Below are positions 7,828 to 14,819 of a stretch of DNA of 14,819 nucleotides, piece after piece. Below the pieces are notes generated by a model. That model searched no databases. It was not told where the DNA came from and was given only the letters and a program-made list of their open reading frames with translations. The DNA is from an uncultured Chloroflexota bacterium (GTDB lineage Bacteria > Chloroflexota > Anaerolineae > Caldilineales > Caldilineaceae): contig CAIOHJ010000042.1 in NCBI GenBank assembly GCA_903858085.1, forward strand, positions 1 through 14,819. The letters are read 5' to 3'. The position numbers and the translations under genes were made by a program. Position 1 is the first letter of the stretch. Each line of letters opens with the position of its first letter.

Positions 7828-7978
7828 TGCTGGATTCTCCTTTTGAAAAAAGCCTGAACAAAACGATGATTGGAACAAAGGACCTGTCGGTTTTTTCTCT
7901 GTTGTGCTCTCTGCCATCACCTCCTCTTGTAGAACGGACCTTTGTGGGGGCTGCAGAAAGCGTTCGGTGTCAGCCCGG

Positions 7979-8953
7979 TTATTCCCGGTTGCCGTAGGAC
8001 TGCATCACGAGTTTTTTGCGCAGATTGGCTGCTGAAAGCGCGTCGACAGCCACCACCGCGATCAGAATGACGGCCCGAACGCCGATCTGGTAATAGGTAT
8101 GTACGCCCAGCAGATTCATGCCGTTCACCAGCACCCCGAGGGTGACCACCCCCAGCACGGCACCCAGGGTGCTGCCTTTGCCTCCAGTCAGGCTGGCCCC
8201 TCCGATAATGGCTGCGGCGATCGCCCACAGCCCTGAGTCGAGCCCGATGTGCACCGTCGATGCGTTGAGCCGCGACGCGATCAGCACCCCGGAAACGGCG
8301 GCCAGCAGCCCGCTGAGCACAAAGGCCATCACCTTGTTGCGTTCGATCTGGATGCCAGCCAGGAACGCTGCGTCGGCGTTGCCGCCGATCGCATAGAGGT
8401 TGCGGCCGAACTGGGTGTAGGTGAGCAGGAGATGCACCCCGACACAGAGGAGGGCCACCACCAGAATGGGGACTGGCACAGGGCCCAGCGAGCCTGCCCC
8501 CCAGAAGGTGAACGCTGGGTCGCTGCCCGGAATCGGCTGCTGGCGCGTGTAGGTCAGCATGGCGCCGCGCACGACGGTCATGGTGCCCAGGGTGGCAATG
8601 AAGGGGACGATTCTGCCTTTGGTCACCAGCAGCCCATTGATCAGGCCGACCGCAGCGCCGAAGAGCAGCGCGACCCCGACAGCCAACCAGGTGCCCAGCG
8701 GCTGCAACCCCATGGTCAACGCGGCTGCCATGCTCAGCACCGACCCGACAGAAAGGTCGATCCCGCCGGCGACCAAGACGATCGTCAGCGCCAGGGCCAG
8801 CGGAATGTCAAACGAGATCTGGCGGGCGATATTGTGGAGGTTCTGCTCGTTCAAAAACAGCGGACCTGTCGTCGAGCCAAAACAGAGGATCAACAGCAGC
8901 AGCAAGAAGACAACGTTGTTTTGCAAAACAAAATGGCGCATCTTTGTCAACAT
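7979..8953 (-). CDS. ABC transporter permease, RbsC type (second permease)
   Basis: The protein has 324 residues, the usual length for RbsC-like permeases (BPD_transp_2 family), with about eight to ten hydrophobic segments. The family hallmark VLVAGGIDLSVGSV is present near residue 60, and IIGGASLTGGKGST near residue 240 is the conserved cytoplasmic loop that contacts the ATPase. The start is preceded by AAGGAG 11 bases upstream and lies 20 bp after the stop of the other permease gene, so the two are translated from one mRNA. Two non-identical permeases encoded together suggest a heterodimeric channel, as in the LsrC/LsrD or RhaP/RhaQ arrangements, though this does not identify the ligand. 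Confidence 0.93.
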   Translation of the reverse strand: MLTKMRHFVLQNNVVFLLLLLILCFGSTTGPLFLNEQNLHNIARQISFDIPLALALTIVLVAGGIDLSVGSVLSMAAALTMGLQPLGTWLAVGVALLFGAAVGLINGLLVTKGRIVPFIATLGTMTVVRGAMLTYTRQQPIPGSDPAFTFWGAGSLGPVPVPILVVALLCVGVHLLLTYTQFGRNLYAIGGNADAAFLAGIQIERNKVMAFVLSGLLAAVSGVLIASRLNASTVHIGLDSGLWAIAAAIIGGASLTGGKGSTLGAVLGVVTLGVLVNGMNLLGVHTYYQIGVRAVILIAVVAVDALSAANLRKKLVMQSYGNRE

Positions 8954-8973
8954 GGTGGTTGCAGCTCCTTGGC

Positions 8974-10002
8974 CTACCGCTTCTGTAAAAAGCCGTCCAT
9001 CCAGACGACCAAGAGAAAGACCAGCCCTTTGGCGATCTGCTGTGCCTCGTAGGGCACGTTGAGCAGGACCAGCAGATTGTTGAGGACGCCCAGGATGAGG
9101 ACGCCGACGACCGTGCGCAGGGTGCCCCCGCGCCCGCCAAAGAGGCTGGTTCCGCCCAAAACAGCCGCGATCAGCGAATCAAAATCCATCCCGACACCCG
9201 CATTGGCGACGGTGCTGCCCGTGCGCGCGGTCATGATCAGCCCGGCCAGCGCTGCCGTGGTGCCACAAAAGACATAGGTGGCCAGCTTGAGCGGGGCCAC
9301 CCTGAGCCCGGCCAGGGTGGCCGCCCGCGGGTTGAAGCCGATCACAAAGAGCGAACGGCCAAAGGTCGTGTGCCGCAGCATCAGCTCCAGCACGACCCCC
9401 AACAGGAAAAAGAGGAGGACCGAGTAGTGCAGCGAATCAAAGAGCTTGCCCCGCCCCAACAACAAGAAGCTGTCGACCGACGCATACCAGGTCTTGGACT
9501 GGGTCAGAATCAGGTTGACCGAATAGACCAGGATGCTGGTGCCGAGTGTGATCAAAAAGGCGTTGGCGCGCGTCCAGACAATGAGGCTCCCATTCAACAG
9601 ACCGATCAGCGCGCCCGCCAGCAGCCCCAGCAGCAGAGAGAGGCCAAAGCCTGCGCCCCACAGCTGGCTGATCACCGCCACGATGCCCGCCAGCCCAACC
9701 ACATAGGCGACGGACATGTCGAAGTTGCCGGTGATGAGCAGGATCGTCTGCCCCATCGCCACAATGCCCAACACCGAGACTGTCCACAAAATGTTGAGCA
9801 GATTCTGGGGGGTCAAAAAGACCGGCGACAAAAATGCGCCAAGCCCCATCAGCCCGGCCAGGATGATGAACGCCGGGTTGGCCGCCAGAAAATGGCGCAG
9901 CTCTGCCAGCGCGCCGTGTGGGTCGAAGCCTGCTCCCCCTGGGGGCTGGGCCAGGGGCTGTGCTGTCTTGTGCATCGTCGCCTTCTCCTGCTCTTTGGTC
10001 AT
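8974..10002 (-). CDS. ABC transporter permease, RbsC type (first permease)
   Basis: The protein has 342 residues: a soluble N-terminus of about 40 residues followed by a membrane domain of the same BPD_transp_2 family. The hallmark LITGNFDMSVAYVVG occupies the place of the usual GGIDLSVG, with Asn-Phe replacing Gly-Ile, and VLGGTSLFGGRGGT is the ATPase-contact loop. The start given overlaps the ATPase stop as ATGA, which suggests translational coupling. A second in-frame ATG at 9975 (MHKTAQ) has a better ribosome site (AGGAG, 9 bases upstream) and may be the true start, giving 333 residues. It probably pairs with the second permease as a heterodimer. Its sequence is clearly diverged from that gene, so the pair is not a recent duplication. 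Confidence 0.92.
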   Translation of the reverse strand: MTKEQEKATMHKTAQPLAQPPGGAGFDPHGALAELRHFLAANPAFIILAGLMGLGAFLSPVFLTPQNLLNILWTVSVLGIVAMGQTILLITGNFDMSVAYVVGLAGIVAVISQLWGAGFGLSLLLGLLAGALIGLLNGSLIVWTRANAFLITLGTSILVYSVNLILTQSKTWYASVDSFLLLGRGKLFDSLHYSVLLFFLLGVVLELMLRHTTFGRSLFVIGFNPRAATLAGLRVAPLKLATYVFCGTTAALAGLIMTARTGSTVANAGVGMDFDSLIAAVLGGTSLFGGRGGTLRTVVGVLILGVLNNLLVLLNVPYEAQQIAKGLVFLLVVWMDGFLQKR

Positions 10003-11519
10003 GCTGCCTGGCCCGTTGCAAAGCGCAGGATGCTCTCCTCGGTGGCCTGCGGGCCCGGCAGCTCCGCCCGGATCCTGCCCTGGTACATCACCAGGATGCG
10101 GTCACTCATCGCCAGAATTTCGGGCAATTCAGAGGAGATCATCAGGATTGCCACCCCCTGGCTGGCCAGACGGTTGAGCAAGCCATAGATTTCTGACTTG
10201 GCCCCCACATCGATGCCGCGCGTCGGCTCGTCGACCAGCAGCACTTTGGGGTGGGTCGCCAGCCACCGGGCAATCACCACCCGTTGCTGGTTGCCCCCGC
10301 TCAGGTACTGCACCTGCTGCTGGATCGAGGGGGTCTTGATGGCCAGACGGCGCACAGAATCCTGTGCCAGCGCTGTCTCCTGGCGCGGCCGGATGACCCC
10401 CAGCCAGGAGAGTTTGTTCAGCACGGCCAGCGAGATGTTGTTTTTGACCGGCATGGGCAGCACCAGCCCCTGCTCTTTGCGGTCCTCTGGCACCAGCCCG
10501 ATGCCTGCCGCAATGCAGTCGTCGGGGCAGGTCGGGCGGATTTGTCTGCCCTCCACCCAGAGTTCGCCCTTCTGGTAGGGCAGATCGCCAAAGATCGCAC
10601 GCGCCAGCTCGGTGCGCCCGGCACCGACCAGACCGGCTACCCCCAGAATCTCGCCTCGGTGCAGGGTCAACGAGATGTCATTCAAAATTCCCTGGACCGT
10701 GAGCTGTTTCACCTCGAGCACGGGAGGGCCGACTGCTGTTGCCTGTTTTTGGTACAGATCCTGCAGCTCGCGCCCGATCATCATTCGGATCACGCTGTCG
10801 GTGGTCACCGTGTCGAGCGTCTGGGTGGCCACCAGGGCCCCGTCGCGCAAGACGGTCAGGGTGTCACAGATCTGAAAAATTTCCTCCATACGGTGTGAGA
10901 TATAGAGGACCGCAATCTTTTTGGCCTGCAGACGCCGGATCACAGAGAAGAGCCGTTCTGTCTCGCGCAGCGTCAGCGAGGAGGTCGGCTCGTCAAAAAT
11001 CACGACCCGTGCATCGAGCGAAACCGCGCGGGCGATCGCCACCATCTGCCGTTCGGCGATCGAACACATGCCGAGCGGCAGGGCAGGGTCGGTGGCGACC
11101 CCCAGCTCCGCAAGCCAGCGGGCAGCCTCCCGGTTCATCTGTCCAAAGTCGATCAGCCCGAAGCGGTTGCGCGGCTGCCGGCCAATCAAGATGTTTTCGG
11201 CGATCGACAGATAGGGTTCCAGGTTGACTTCCTGGTGCACCGGGACGATGCCCAGCCGGAGCGCGTGGGCGGGGTCCCGGATCAGCTGCGGCTGGCCGTC
11301 CAACAAAATCTGACCTTCGGTCGGCTGGTAGACGCCGGCGAGGAGTTTGATGAGCGTCGATTTGCCGGCCCCATTTTCGCCGACCAACGCGCGAACCTCC
11401 CCTGCCCGCAGCTCGAGGCTCACCTGGTGGAGCGCCTGCACGCCTGGAAAGGATTTGCTGATGCTGCGCATCTCCAACAGCGGCGCATCTGGCAGATGTC
11501 CTGCATGGCTGGCCTGCAT
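9999..11519 (-). CDS. Sugar ABC transporter ATPase with two nucleotide-binding domains (RbsA/MglA type)
   Basis: The protein has 506 residues, the normal length for fused RbsA-type ATPases. Domain 1 has Walker A GENGAGKST (47-55), a divergent signature CSIAERQ (about 152-158), Walker B VVIFDEP (172-178) and switch His209. Domain 2 has a degenerate Walker A GLVGAGRTE (296-304, Lys replaced by Arg), a good signature LSGGNQQ (406-412) and Walker B LLVDEP (427-432). This asymmetry is normal in the family and not a sign of decay. It powers import through the two permeases encoded next to it. The start follows the reductase stop by one base (TAGAATG), with GAGGGAG as the ribosome site inside the reductase gene, so the two are translationally linked. 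Confidence 0.95.
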   Translation of the reverse strand: MQASHAGHLPDAPLLEMRSISKSFPGVQALHQVSLELRAGEVRALVGENGAGKSTLIKLLAGVYQPTEGQILLDGQPQLIRDPAHALRLGIVPVHQEVNLEPYLSIAENILIGRQPRNRFGLIDFGQMNREAARWLAELGVATDPALPLGMCSIAERQMVAIARAVSLDARVVIFDEPTSSLTLRETERLFSVIRRLQAKKIAVLYISHRMEEIFQICDTLTVLRDGALVATQTLDTVTTDSVIRMMIGRELQDLYQKQATAVGPPVLEVKQLTVQGILNDISLTLHRGEILGVAGLVGAGRTELARAIFGDLPYQKGELWVEGRQIRPTCPDDCIAAGIGLVPEDRKEQGLVLPMPVKNNISLAVLNKLSWLGVIRPRQETALAQDSVRRLAIKTPSIQQQVQYLSGGNQQRVVIARWLATHPKVLLVDEPTRGIDVGAKSEIYGLLNRLASQGVAILMISSELPEILAMSDRILVMYQGRIRAELPGPQATEESILRFATGQAA

Positions 11520-11520
11520 T

Positions 11521-12519
11521 CTACTCCCTCACAGCCAGGGTCAGGGTGCGGCGCATGCGGGGGAAGTTGTAGCGGGTGCCTGGGAAGCGCTGCAGCCCTT
11601 CTTCGGTGACTTCGGTCTGAAACAGGTCGGTGATCTCCTGGCGTTCTGCAGGGGAGAGAAGGATGTCAGGGACCTGGACGGCTGACTCCACCTGGGAGAG
11701 CGAGCTGACGCCCAGGATCGGCTGGGTCACCACTGGGTGGTGCATCACCCAGGCGGCGGCGAGCTGGGCTGGGTGGAGCCCCTTGGCTTGGGCATAGGCC
11801 ACAAACCGTTCGAGCGAGCGACCGTGCTGAGAAAGCCAGGTCAACACCCGTGCGTCGGTCATCCCGCGCGTGGCCGCATCCATCGGCATTCCTGGCAAAA
11901 AACGACCGGTCAGCAGGCCGATGGCCAGGGGGCGATAGGCGGTAATGGCAAGTTGTTCCAAAGAGCCCTGTGGCAGGATTTCGACCTCTATCCCGCGCTC
12001 CATCAGATTGTAGGCGACCTGGTTGCAGCGCAGCTGTGCCCAGCCGCGGGCAGCTGCGACGGCATTGGCGGAGGCCAGCAGATAGGCTGGGAAATTGCAG
12101 CAGCCGACCAGGCGGCTCTTTCCAGCGCGAACCACCTCGTTCAGGGCCCCCATCATTTCGGTCAGGTTCATGCCCTGCACGGGCCAGTGGATGAGATACA
12201 GATCGACATACGCCATTTGAAGTCGTGTCAGCGATTCGTCGAGGCTGGCCAGGATGCTCTGGCGGTCGACACCTTTGACGACCTTGGTAGCGACAAACAG
12301 CTGTTCGCGGGGGGCTGCCTTCAGGGCATTGCCCAGGTACTGTTCGCTGGCGCCTGCCGAGTACATGGCGGCGGTGTCAAACGCGTTGATTCCCAATGCC
12401 AGTGCCCTGGCGACGATCGCCTCGGAGAGGGCTGCATCGCACTTGTCGCCAAACATCATGGTGCCCAGACAGACCTGTGATACGGGCAGTGGGTGCCCAG
12501 GAAAAGCAACGTAGCGCAT
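11521..12519 (-). CDS. Aldo/keto reductase, first gene of the transport operon
   Basis: The protein has 332 residues and a complete AKR catalytic tetrad: D48 (FDTA), Y53 (MYSAG), K79 (ATK) and H111 (LIHWP). The start MRYVAFPG and the strand following it (VSQVCLGTMMFG) are typical of the (beta/alpha)8 barrel, and C-terminal HPVVTQPILGVSS matches the NADPH-binding end of the family. The enzyme would reduce an aldehyde or ketone, or run in reverse as an oxidoreductase on a sugar or polyol, with NAD(P)(H). It is the promoter-proximal gene of the operon, with AAGG five bases before the ATG and a leader of about 43 bases that contains the proposed operator. Its place beside an importer suggests that it acts on the imported compound or its breakdown product; the exact substrate is open. 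Confidence 0.93.
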   Translation of the reverse strand: MRYVAFPGHPLPVSQVCLGTMMFGDKCDAALSEAIVARALALGINAFDTAAMYSAGASEQYLGNALKAAPREQLFVATKVVKGVDRQSILASLDESLTRLQMAYVDLYLIHWPVQGMNLTEMMGALNEVVRAGKSRLVGCCNFPAYLLASANAVAAARGWAQLRCNQVAYNLMERGIEVEILPQGSLEQLAITAYRPLAIGLLTGRFLPGMPMDAATRGMTDARVLTWLSQHGRSLERFVAYAQAKGLHPAQLAAAWVMHHPVVTQPILGVSSLSQVESAVQVPDILLSPAERQEITDLFQTEVTEEGLQRFPGTRYNFPRMRRTLTLAVRE

Positions 12520-12539
12520 AAAAAACCTTATGTTTGTTT

Positions 12540-12555
12540 AGAAAAACGTTTCGCT
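12540..12555. promoter_or_regulatory. Probable LacI-family operator
   Basis: AGAAAAACGTTTCGCT is a 16-bp palindrome centred on CG, with 6 of 8 arm positions symmetric (read leftward: AGCGAAACGTTTTTCT). LacI-family regulators commonly bind CG-centred sites of this form. It lies just downstream of the leftward promoter, at about +7 to +22 from the expected start point, a position suited to repression. The divergent LacI-type gene is the natural candidate for its ligand. Confidence 0.68.
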
Positions 12556-12568
12556 AGAGAATAATGGG

Positions 12569-12597
12569 ATTATAGCAAACCTGGGCAGCCAAGTCAA
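12569..12597 (-). promoter_or_regulatory. Sigma-70-type promoter of the reductase-transporter operon
   Basis: On the minus strand, TTGACT (12592-12597) is separated by exactly 17 bp from TATAAT (12569-12574). This is one mismatch from a perfect consensus promoter. Transcription should begin near 12562, giving a leader of about 43 bases before the reductase ATG. A promoter this strong normally needs repression, which fits the operator placed just after it. Confidence 0.88.
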
Positions 12598-12618
12598 CCC
12601 ACAAAAAGGGTGTGGGGC

Positions 12619-12661
12619 AGCTCTTCCCCAAACCTCCCCCAGGGCTGTTTGGGGAAGAGCT
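12619..12661. repeat. Perfect 15-bp inverted repeat between the divergent promoters
   Basis: AGCTCTTCCCCAAAC (12619-12633) and its exact reverse complement GTTTGGGGAAGAGCT (12647-12661) are separated by 13 bp. The repeat lies upstream of both promoters: the leftward -35 ends at 12597 and the rightward -10 begins at 12678, so the right arm covers the rightward -35 region. It could be a binding site for a second regulator or a dimer-of-dimers, a cruciform-forming spacer, or a relic of an inserted palindrome. No T-tract is placed for classical termination in either direction. Its sequence is unlike the CG-centred operator. Confidence 0.85.
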
Positions 12662-12674
12662 TCTGGGCAGGGTG

Positions 12675-12683
12675 TGGTATGAT
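12675..12683 (+). promoter_or_regulatory. Likely extended -10 promoter of the lacI-type gene
   Basis: TGGTATGAT has the TGn extension directly before a TATGAT -10 hexamer. No good -35 is seen at the right distance; that place is taken by the right arm of the inverted repeat. Extended -10 promoters can work without a strong -35. The predicted start near 12690 leaves a leader of about 60 bases. Confidence 0.5.
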
Positions 12684-12750
12684 TCAGGGCCAAACCGTAC
12701 AACAGAAGTCGCGCAGGCTGGGCAGGCCAGCCGCGATACAGGGAGGCTTT

Positions 12751-13758
12751 ATGGCGCAGCAGCGAGTCACCATCACCGACGTCGCCAGAGCGGCTGGCGT
12801 TTCAGCTGCGACGGCTTCGGTGGTCATCAACAACAAAGAAAAATATGTGGCCCCCCAGCTGAGGCAGCAGGTGCTGGAGGCAGTGGAGCGGTTGAACTAT
12901 CAGCCCAACCTCGTGGCCCGCAGCCTCAAGGTACAGGAGACGCGCACCATCGGCCTGGTCCTCACCAACATTACCAGCCCGGTGACGCCTGCTTCGGTTC
13001 GTCTGGTCCAGCGTCATGCCCGCCAGCAAGGATTTGACACCTTCCTGGCGGTCAGCGAAGAAGATCTGTCGCTCGAAAAAAATATTGTCGAAACGATGCT
13101 GGCAAAACGGGTGGATGGGCTGATCCTCTGTCCGGCAGACTCGGGGGCTGTGGAGCATCTGCAGTATGCGGCGTCGCTGATTCCGGTGGTCGCGATCGAG
13201 CGCCCTGTGCCGGGCACCTGCAGTGTGGTCACCAACAATTTTGAAATCAGCTACCAGGCAGCCTTGCATCTGCTGGCACATGGTCGCCGGCGAATCGGTG
13301 TGATCCATATGCCGCTGCAAGGGAGCAACACACGCCAGCGCATCGAAGGCTATCGACAGGCGCTGCGGGAGAATGGCTCTTTGGACGAGACGTTGTTTTT
13401 TGAAACCGACTATGTGGGTTCCTCTGCCTTTGATTTTGCCTGTCATCTGGCGGCTGTGCAGCAGGTCGACGCCATTCTGGCGACCAGCCAGTCGATCACG
13501 ATGGGGGCGGTCAAGGCCTGCAACCAGTTGGGGGTGCGCGTTCCCCGGCAGCTGGCCATTTTTGGCTACGACAATGTGCCTTGGATGGAGCTGACTTCGC
13601 CGACGATTTCGACGACGCAGCAGCCGATCGAGCAGATCGCACAGCGAGCGTGTGAGATCCTCTTTGCTGCGCTGGCTTCTGAACCGGCGGCCCCGCGAGT
13701 CGAGGTCCTGCCTTCGCAGCTGGTTTTGCGTGCCTCCTGCGGCTGTGACAGTTCTTGA
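12751..13758 (+). CDS. LacI/GalR-family transcriptional regulator
   Basis: The protein has 335 residues. ATG 12751 is chosen because GGGAGG precedes it by four bases and because it puts the DNA-binding domain at the N-terminus as usual. The frame is open for 47 more codons upstream, but that stretch overlaps the inverted repeat and promoter. Residues 7-26 (TITDVARAAGVSAATASVVI) are a classic LacI helix-turn-helix, followed by a hinge helix (NYQPNLVARSL, about 49-59). From residue 65 a periplasmic-binding-like ligand domain follows (TIGLVLTNITSP; FGYDNVPWMELTSPTIST near the end). It should bind as a dimer to the CG-centred palindrome upstream of the divergent operon and release it when a sugar-like ligand binds. 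An alternative is autoregulation or more distant targets as well. Confidence 0.95.
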   Translation: MAQQRVTITDVARAAGVSAATASVVINNKEKYVAPQLRQQVLEAVERLNYQPNLVARSLKVQETRTIGLVLTNITSPVTPASVRLVQRHARQQGFDTFLAVSEEDLSLEKNIVETMLAKRVDGLILCPADSGAVEHLQYAASLIPVVAIERPVPGTCSVVTNNFEISYQAALHLLAHGRRRIGVIHMPLQGSNTRQRIEGYRQALRENGSLDETLFFETDYVGSSAFDFACHLAAVQQVDAILATSQSITMGAVKACNQLGVRVPRQLAIFGYDNVPWMELTSPTISTTQQPIEQIAQRACEILFAALASEPAAPRVEVLPSQLVLRASCGCDSS

Positions 13759-13777
13759 GATTCAGTGCTTCACGAAT

Positions 13778-13806
13778 TTGCACGGCAACGCATCCTGGTC
13801 TATACT
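13778..13806 (+). promoter_or_regulatory. Promoter of the tRNA cluster
   Basis: TTGCAC (13778-13783) and TATACT (13801-13806) are spaced by exactly 17 bp. Both are close to the sigma-70 consensus. The predicted start near 13813 leaves a short leader of about 17 bases before tRNA-Leu at 13830, as expected for a tRNA operon. Confidence 0.78.
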
Positions 13807-13819
13807 CTTGCAAAGATGA

Positions 13820-13916
<97 letters not shown>

Positions 13917-13932
13917 TGGCGAGACCAGGCGT

Positions 13933-14007
<75 letters not shown>

Positions 14008-14023
14008 GTATGCAGGCAACTAT

Positions 14024-14099
<76 letters not shown>

Positions 14100-14103
14100 G
14101 AGG

Positions 14104-14127
14104 GGTCGGCTGCAAGCCGGCCTTTTT
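14104..14127 (+). terminator. Rho-independent terminator inside the tRNA cluster
   Basis: GGTCGGC (14104-14110), loop TGCAA, and GCCGGCC (14116-14122) form a 7-bp GC-rich stem with one G-U pair. Five Ts follow directly (14123-14127). It stands after tRNA-Gly and only 12 bases before tRNA-Phe, so it should end or reduce transcription from the promoter upstream of tRNA-Leu. Confidence 0.8.
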
Positions 14128-14139
14128 CCTGAAAAAAAA

Positions 14140-14212
<73 letters not shown>

Positions 14213-14234
14213 CCTGAAGGGGATATTTCCTCGA

Positions 14235-14309
<75 letters not shown>

Positions 14310-14359
14310 ATCTGGGATAGACAGCAACGCCTGTCCGTTGCGCAGCAGTAGCTTGAATA

Positions 14360-14435
<76 letters not shown>

Positions 14436-14480
14436 TCGTTTTTCAGTTCAACTAATCCAGTTGTTCAGGGGCATTTTTGC

Positions 14481-14518
14481 AGAGGTTGCTCACCCACTCG
14501 GAGGGGCTGCCTCTTTTT
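14481..14518 (+). terminator. Possible terminator after the tRNA cluster
   Basis: AGAGG (14481-14485) and CCTCT (14510-14514) can pair, with partial pairing of GCTC and GGGC inside, and five Ts run from 14514 to 14518. The stem is imperfect and the loop is long, so this is only a moderate candidate for the end of the Phe-Gln-His transcript. Confidence 0.45.
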
Positions 14519-14724
14519 GATTGTCTTTTCGCGGCCGATTGGCAGGGAGATCTCTCCCGCAATGTCTCCGTCAGTAGTCAGGTACTCCCCAGAAAAAATT
14601 TTATGCCTGTTGGCAGGCTTCGTCCATCCCCGGTTGGGGTGGGCTTGTCTGCTATATTGGAAACGCAGGAGTGTACCTGCCGTTTTTGTGACATAGGTCA
14701 ATGTATAAAAGGAGTTTATCGTCT

Positions 14725-14819
14725 ATGCGTTTGATTGGAGCTTTGTTGTTGAGCGTGTGGCTGTTGGCGCTCGGCGCCACACAGGTCAACGCCCAAGCTG
14801 ACCCCGAAGCAGTGGGCAG
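14725..14819 (+). CDS. N-terminus of an exported protein (cut by the window end)
   Basis: ATG 14725 is preceded by AAAGGAG (ending 11 bases upstream). The 31 visible codons begin MRLIGALLLSV, followed by a Leu/Ala-rich core and then NAQADPEAVG. This is a standard Sec signal peptide with a probable cleavage after VNA, before QADPE. Nothing beyond export can be said about its function because the mature domain lies outside the window. It is on the same strand as the tRNA cluster but about 290 bp after tRNA-His, so it is probably a separate transcription unit. A hairpin GCCTG/CAGGC (14605-14618) and a TATATT (14653-14658) are seen upstream, without a convincing -35. Confidence 0.75.
   Translation, partial: MRLIGALLLSVWLLALGATQVNAQADPEAVG

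Noticed and set aside
6706..7857. A 383-codon plus-strand frame opposite the binding-protein gene
   Set aside because: Its composition is the mirror of a well-formed lipoprotein gene, and it has no recognisable domain.
10295..10640. Lysine-to-arginine change in the second Walker A of the ATPase as a sign of decay
   Set aside because: Degenerate second nucleotide-binding sites are normal in RbsA/MglA-type ATPases; the other motifs are intact.
12610..12750. A longer N-terminus for the LacI-type regulator
   Set aside because: The extension overlaps the inverted repeat and the likely promoter, has no ribosome site, and would put 47 residues before the normal N-terminal HTH.

Overview
The window looks like a stretch of a bacterial chromosome of moderately high G+C. 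The style of its genes points to Chloroflexota, perhaps the Caldilinea/Anaerolineae group. Hints are a secreted PA14-rich protein with P/T-rich linkers and an FLPVTLR-type C-terminus, a MalT-like helical-repeat regulator, and an RbsABC-type transporter with two permeases. This placement is an inference from style, not from a marker gene.

Layout, left to right. (1) 6-1826 (+): a helical-repeat (TPR-like) protein ending in a LuxR-like helix-turn-helix, possibly cut at its 5' end. (2) 1827-2219: a non-coding or weakly coding gap. (3) 2220-5531 (+): a 1103-residue secreted protein with an M23 zinc peptidase domain, a Pro/Thr linker, an Ig-like domain, three PA14-like domains and two small repeat domains. 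(4) 5532-5749: a convergent gap holding a REP-like palindrome. (5) 12519 down to 5750 (-): a six-gene cluster read leftward: aldo/keto reductase, two-domain sugar ABC ATPase, two RbsC-type permeases, a lipoprotein substrate-binding protein and a nitrilase-family amidohydrolase. (6) 12751-13758 (+): a divergent LacI-family repressor gene. (7) 13830-14433 (+): six tRNA genes (Leu-UAG, Ala-UGC, Gly-GCC, Phe-GAA, Gln-UUG, His-GUG). (8) 14725 to the end (+): the start of a gene for an exported protein.

The best-supported regulatory unit lies between the reductase and lacI genes. The leftward operon has a near-consensus promoter, TTGACT-17 bp-TATAAT. It is followed at about +7 to +22 by a CG-centred imperfect palindrome of the LacI-family type. 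The divergent lacI gene has an extended -10 (TGGTATGAT). A perfect 15-bp inverted repeat sits between the two promoters. The simplest model is a repressor that senses the imported small molecule, or a product of it, and controls an operon for its uptake (ABC transporter) and conversion (reductase, C-N hydrolase). The substrate cannot be read from the sequence.

I found no CRISPR array, transposase, phage gene or clear defence system. The most unusual items are the regulated pairing of an Rbs-type transporter with a nitrilase-family enzyme and a reductase, the chimeric composition of the M23/PA14 protein with its repeated Cys-Cys motif, the large intergenic inverted repeat, and details of the tRNA array (an internal terminator, CCA encoded in only two of six genes, an atypical tRNA-Ala body).
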